Positions 62,425 through 64,000 of a stretch of 64,000 nucleotides of DNA are shown here, in pieces. The position numbers were made by a program, and so were the translations under genes. A model generated the notes under the pieces. That model was not told where the DNA came from. It did not search any database and worked only from the letters and a program-made list of their open reading frames with translations. This stretch comes from a bacterium. Lineage in GTDB: Bacteria; Hinthialibacterota; Hinthialibacteria; Hinthialibacterales; Hinthialibacteraceae. The stretch covers positions 62,001 through 126,000 of the forward strand of contig WGLV01000002.1 in assembly GCA_016125385.1 (NCBI GenBank). Direction: 5' to 3'. The first letter of the stretch is position 1; each line of letters opens with the position of its first letter.

Positions 62425-63072
62425 TTAAGGCTGACTGTTCAGGTATTCGGCCGGCACATCGTCCAGGGTGGCGTGCTGGCTGCGCTGCAGGGCGCGGACG
62501 TACGCCACCACCGCCCAGCGGTCGTGCGGGGTCAACTTGTCGCCATACCCGGGCATATTGCGAATGCCGTTGGTGATCGTGTTGAAGATATGGCCGTTGG
62601 GCCGGTTTCTGATGTCGTCGGTGTGATACGACGTGGGCTGAATCCACGTGGGTTGCTGCAATTCTTCGGCGCGTTTGTTGACCATGCCGTCGCCGTAACC
62701 CGACTGGCCGTGGCAGGGCGCACAGTTGATCGTATAGCGCTCGCGGCCACGCTGAATCAGCGCATCGGTGACGGGCAGGGGATACCCCGTGACCCATTCG
62801 CCATTTTCAACGCCGGTATGAAACGCGTCATCGACCACCATCTCGCCGCGCGCCACTGTGCCGGGAACCGGGGGGCGCATGACGCGCCGGTCGGCGAACA
62901 TGGCGGTATACATCTGCGATTTGAATCGGGGCTGATTGTCCATATTCTGGATGGGATGGACTCGCGGTTTGGGCGATTTGGTCACGCGCGACTTGGCGAT
63001 CAGCGCCACGGGAATCGCGGCGACGATCAACACAATGATGATGGCGAACGTGATCTTGGTGCGGACGCTCAT
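62425..63072 (-). CDS. actE: Alternative complex III monoheme cytochrome c, ActE
   Basis: An N-terminal helix (residues 5-25) anchors a periplasmic cytochrome. CAPCH in NCAPCHGQSGYGDG binds heme c, and a methionine in RNMPGYG is a likely distal ligand. The spacing NM-GYGDKLTPHDRWAVVAYVRAL is the usual class I end. ActE passes electrons to the oxidase. GAGGA precedes the ATG. It lies three bases from the ActD stop. Confidence 0.92.
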   Translation of the reverse strand: MSVRTKITFAIIIVLIVAAIPVALIAKSRVTKSPKPRVHPIQNMDNQPRFKSQMYTAMFADRRVMRPPVPGTVARGEMVVDDAFHTGVENGEWVTGYPLPVTDALIQRGRERYTINCAPCHGQSGYGDGMVNKRAEELQQPTWIQPTSYHTDDIRNRPNGHIFNTITNGIRNMPGYGDKLTPHDRWAVVAYVRALQRSQHATLDDVPAEYLNSQP

Positions 63073-63075
63073 CCG

Positions 63076-63618
63076 TCAGTCCTCTACTTTCTCAACGGAA
63101 AGCCCGTTGCACGACTCGAGCAGCTGGCGCGTCTTCTCCAGATCGAACCTGGGATCGGACGCCTCAATGACCAGAAAGAACCGGTCGTCGGTCGCGCGGG
63201 CGAATTTTTCGACGGTGAATAGCGGATGGTAGAGTTGAGGCAACCCGTTCAGGGCGAACAACGACCCGACCGCGGTCAGCGCGCTGAAAAGCACGGTGAG
63301 TTCAAAAATAATCGGAATATTGGCGGGCAGGCTGAAAAACGGCTTGCCGCTGATGATGGTCGGGTAATCGATGGCGTTCATCCACCACTGCATCGCCAGC
63401 GCGGCGGTGCAACCGGTGATGCCCGCGCACAACACGATCCATGGAATCACCGTGGGTTTGATGCCCATGGCGTCGTCCATGCCGTGAATGGGGAAGGGCG
63501 AATGGCAGTCCCAGTCACTGTATCCGGCGTCGCGAACCTTTTCGGCGGCGTTGACCAGGCCGTCGACATTGTCGAATTCGACCAGATAGCCATAGAGTTG
63601 TTTGTTCGTTTCACTCAT
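63076..63618 (-). CDS. actD: Alternative complex III subunit ActD (DUF3341)
   Basis: DUF3341 is the ActD family: two membrane helices in a short protein. The start YGYLVEFDNVDGLVNAAEKVRDAGY, the PFPIHGMDDAMGI motif and the closing HPLFTVEKFARATDDRFFLVIEA match. ActD holds the complex together at the membrane. 180 residues is standard. It overlaps neither neighbour but lies 22 bases after ActC. Confidence 0.95.
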   Translation of the reverse strand: MSETNKQLYGYLVEFDNVDGLVNAAEKVRDAGYSDWDCHSPFPIHGMDDAMGIKPTVIPWIVLCAGITGCTAALAMQWWMNAIDYPTIISGKPFFSLPANIPIIFELTVLFSALTAVGSLFALNGLPQLYHPLFTVEKFARATDDRFFLVIEASDPRFDLEKTRQLLESCNGLSVEKVED

Positions 63619-63640
63619 CGTGTACGATCCACTCTCGTCG

Positions 63641-64000
63641 TTAAACTTCGGCTTTCACTTCGACTTTGTGAGCGCCCGGAATGTCGCCGTGATAGTCGCC
63701 CGCGCCGCGATGGTGGCCGCGGTCGAGGTGAGCCTGCGGCATGACGGTCTTCACTTCCGCCATCGCGATGGCGGGCAGAAATCGCAGAAAGAGGAGGAAG
63801 CAGGTGAAGAAGAGTCCGAAGCTGCCCATCAGGGTCAGGATGTCGATCAAGGTCGGGTAGTACATGCCCCAGCTGGAGGGCAGGAAATCTCGGCTCAGCG
63901 ACGTGACGACAATTACGAAGCGCTCGAACCACATCCCGACGTTGACGCACATTGCGACGAACATGGTCACGTAGAGATTGGTCCGGTTTTTCTTCGACCA
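63641..64000 (-). CDS. actC: ActC (NrfD-like) C-terminal part, cut by the window edge
   Basis: Only the last 119 residues are inside the window. Two membrane helices ([21 protein letters not shown] and [24 protein letters not shown], in parts) with WFERF-IV and a C-terminal tail ending VKAEV fit the NrfD/PsrC-like quinone-binding subunit of alternative complex III. The frame is open to the edge. ActA and ActB should lie beyond position 64000. Confidence 0.85.
   Translation of the reverse strand, partial: WSKKNRTNLYVTMFVAMCVNVGMWFERFVIVVTSLSRDFLPSSWGMYYPTLIDILTLMGSFGLFFTCFLLFLRFLPAIAMAEVKTVMPQAHLDRGHHRGAGDYHGDIPGAHKVEVKAEV

Noticed and set aside
61993-63222. A 409-codon plus-strand frame opposite actF, actE and actD
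   Set aside because: It is antisense to three well-supported respiratory genes, has no recognisable domain and arises from G/C-rich codon structure.
1-64000. CRISPR arrays, tRNA or rRNA genes, insertion sequences, integrase attachment sites
   Set aside because: I saw no regularly spaced repeats, no cloverleaf, no transposase or integrase frame and no rRNA-like sequence; a tRNA missed by eye is possible.

Overview
The window looks like the chromosome of an aerobic, Gram-negative (diderm) free-living bacterium. LolD and a LolC/E-type permease, an O-antigen-ligase-like protein and lipid-linked sugar transferases indicate an outer membrane. Alternative complex III next to an A2-type caa3 oxidase indicates aerobic respiration. 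Tat-exported Gfo/Idh/MocA and xylose-isomerase-like enzymes, a ThuA protein, and secreted glycoside hydrolases and phosphatases suggest a heterotroph that lives on polysaccharide or debris. This mixture recalls Hydrogenedentota, Sumerlaeota or PVC-group genomes; that placement is an inference, because the window has no rRNA or other phylogenetic marker. Base composition is about mid-50s % G+C by eye, with a clearly poorer patch near 9-10.8 kb. I found no rRNA, tRNA, CRISPR array or insertion sequence.

Layout. 1-6.3 kb: a GT39-type glycosyltransferase, an APS reductase with a DUF89 phosphatase, and an XRE-S24 regulator followed by a membrane-anchored beta-helix protein. 6.3-15 kb: secreted proteins, two PilT-type pilus ATPases flanking an AAA-ATPase/DUF4276 pair that resembles a defence module, and an alkaline phosphatase. 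15-25.5 kb: a secreted glycoside hydrolase-like protein, a GT39 protein coupled to a divergent GrpE, TrmB, a DUF115/MAF protein, lipoprotein MsrB and an AGCS symporter. 25.5-36.5 kb: a minus-strand run (membrane protein, PhoD-like phosphatase, tail-anchored protein), ThuA, a large secreted clan-A glycosidase, a Gfo/Idh/MocA protein and a LolC/E permease. 36.6-44.5 kb: surface glycan genes, with four genes (GT4, GT4, O-antigen ligase/TPR, LolD) joined by ATGA overlaps. 44.6-53 kb: Gfo/Idh/MocA, DoxX, ApbE, heme O synthase, DUF3179, a secreted propeller-like protein and a Tat TIM-barrel protein.

53.2-54.8 kb: a tightly packed cassette of a BNR beta-propeller protein (with an in-frame amber stop), a MoaD/ThiS-like protein ending in Gly-Gly, and a YdeI/OmdA protein. 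I consider it the best candidate here for an undescribed functional unit. 54.8-64 kb: one minus-strand respiratory cluster in the transcription order ActC(partial)-ActD-ActE-ActF-small membrane protein-SCO-CoxB(caa3)-CoxA-CoxC-CoxD-second CoxC. Heme O synthase at 48.2 kb probably supplies the cofactor. Electrons would pass from quinol through ActA-F to the caa3 oxidase.

Most genes have clear Shine-Dalgarno sites. Several start codons were moved inward because the longest reading frame lacks such a site. Many gene ends carry rho-independent hairpins.
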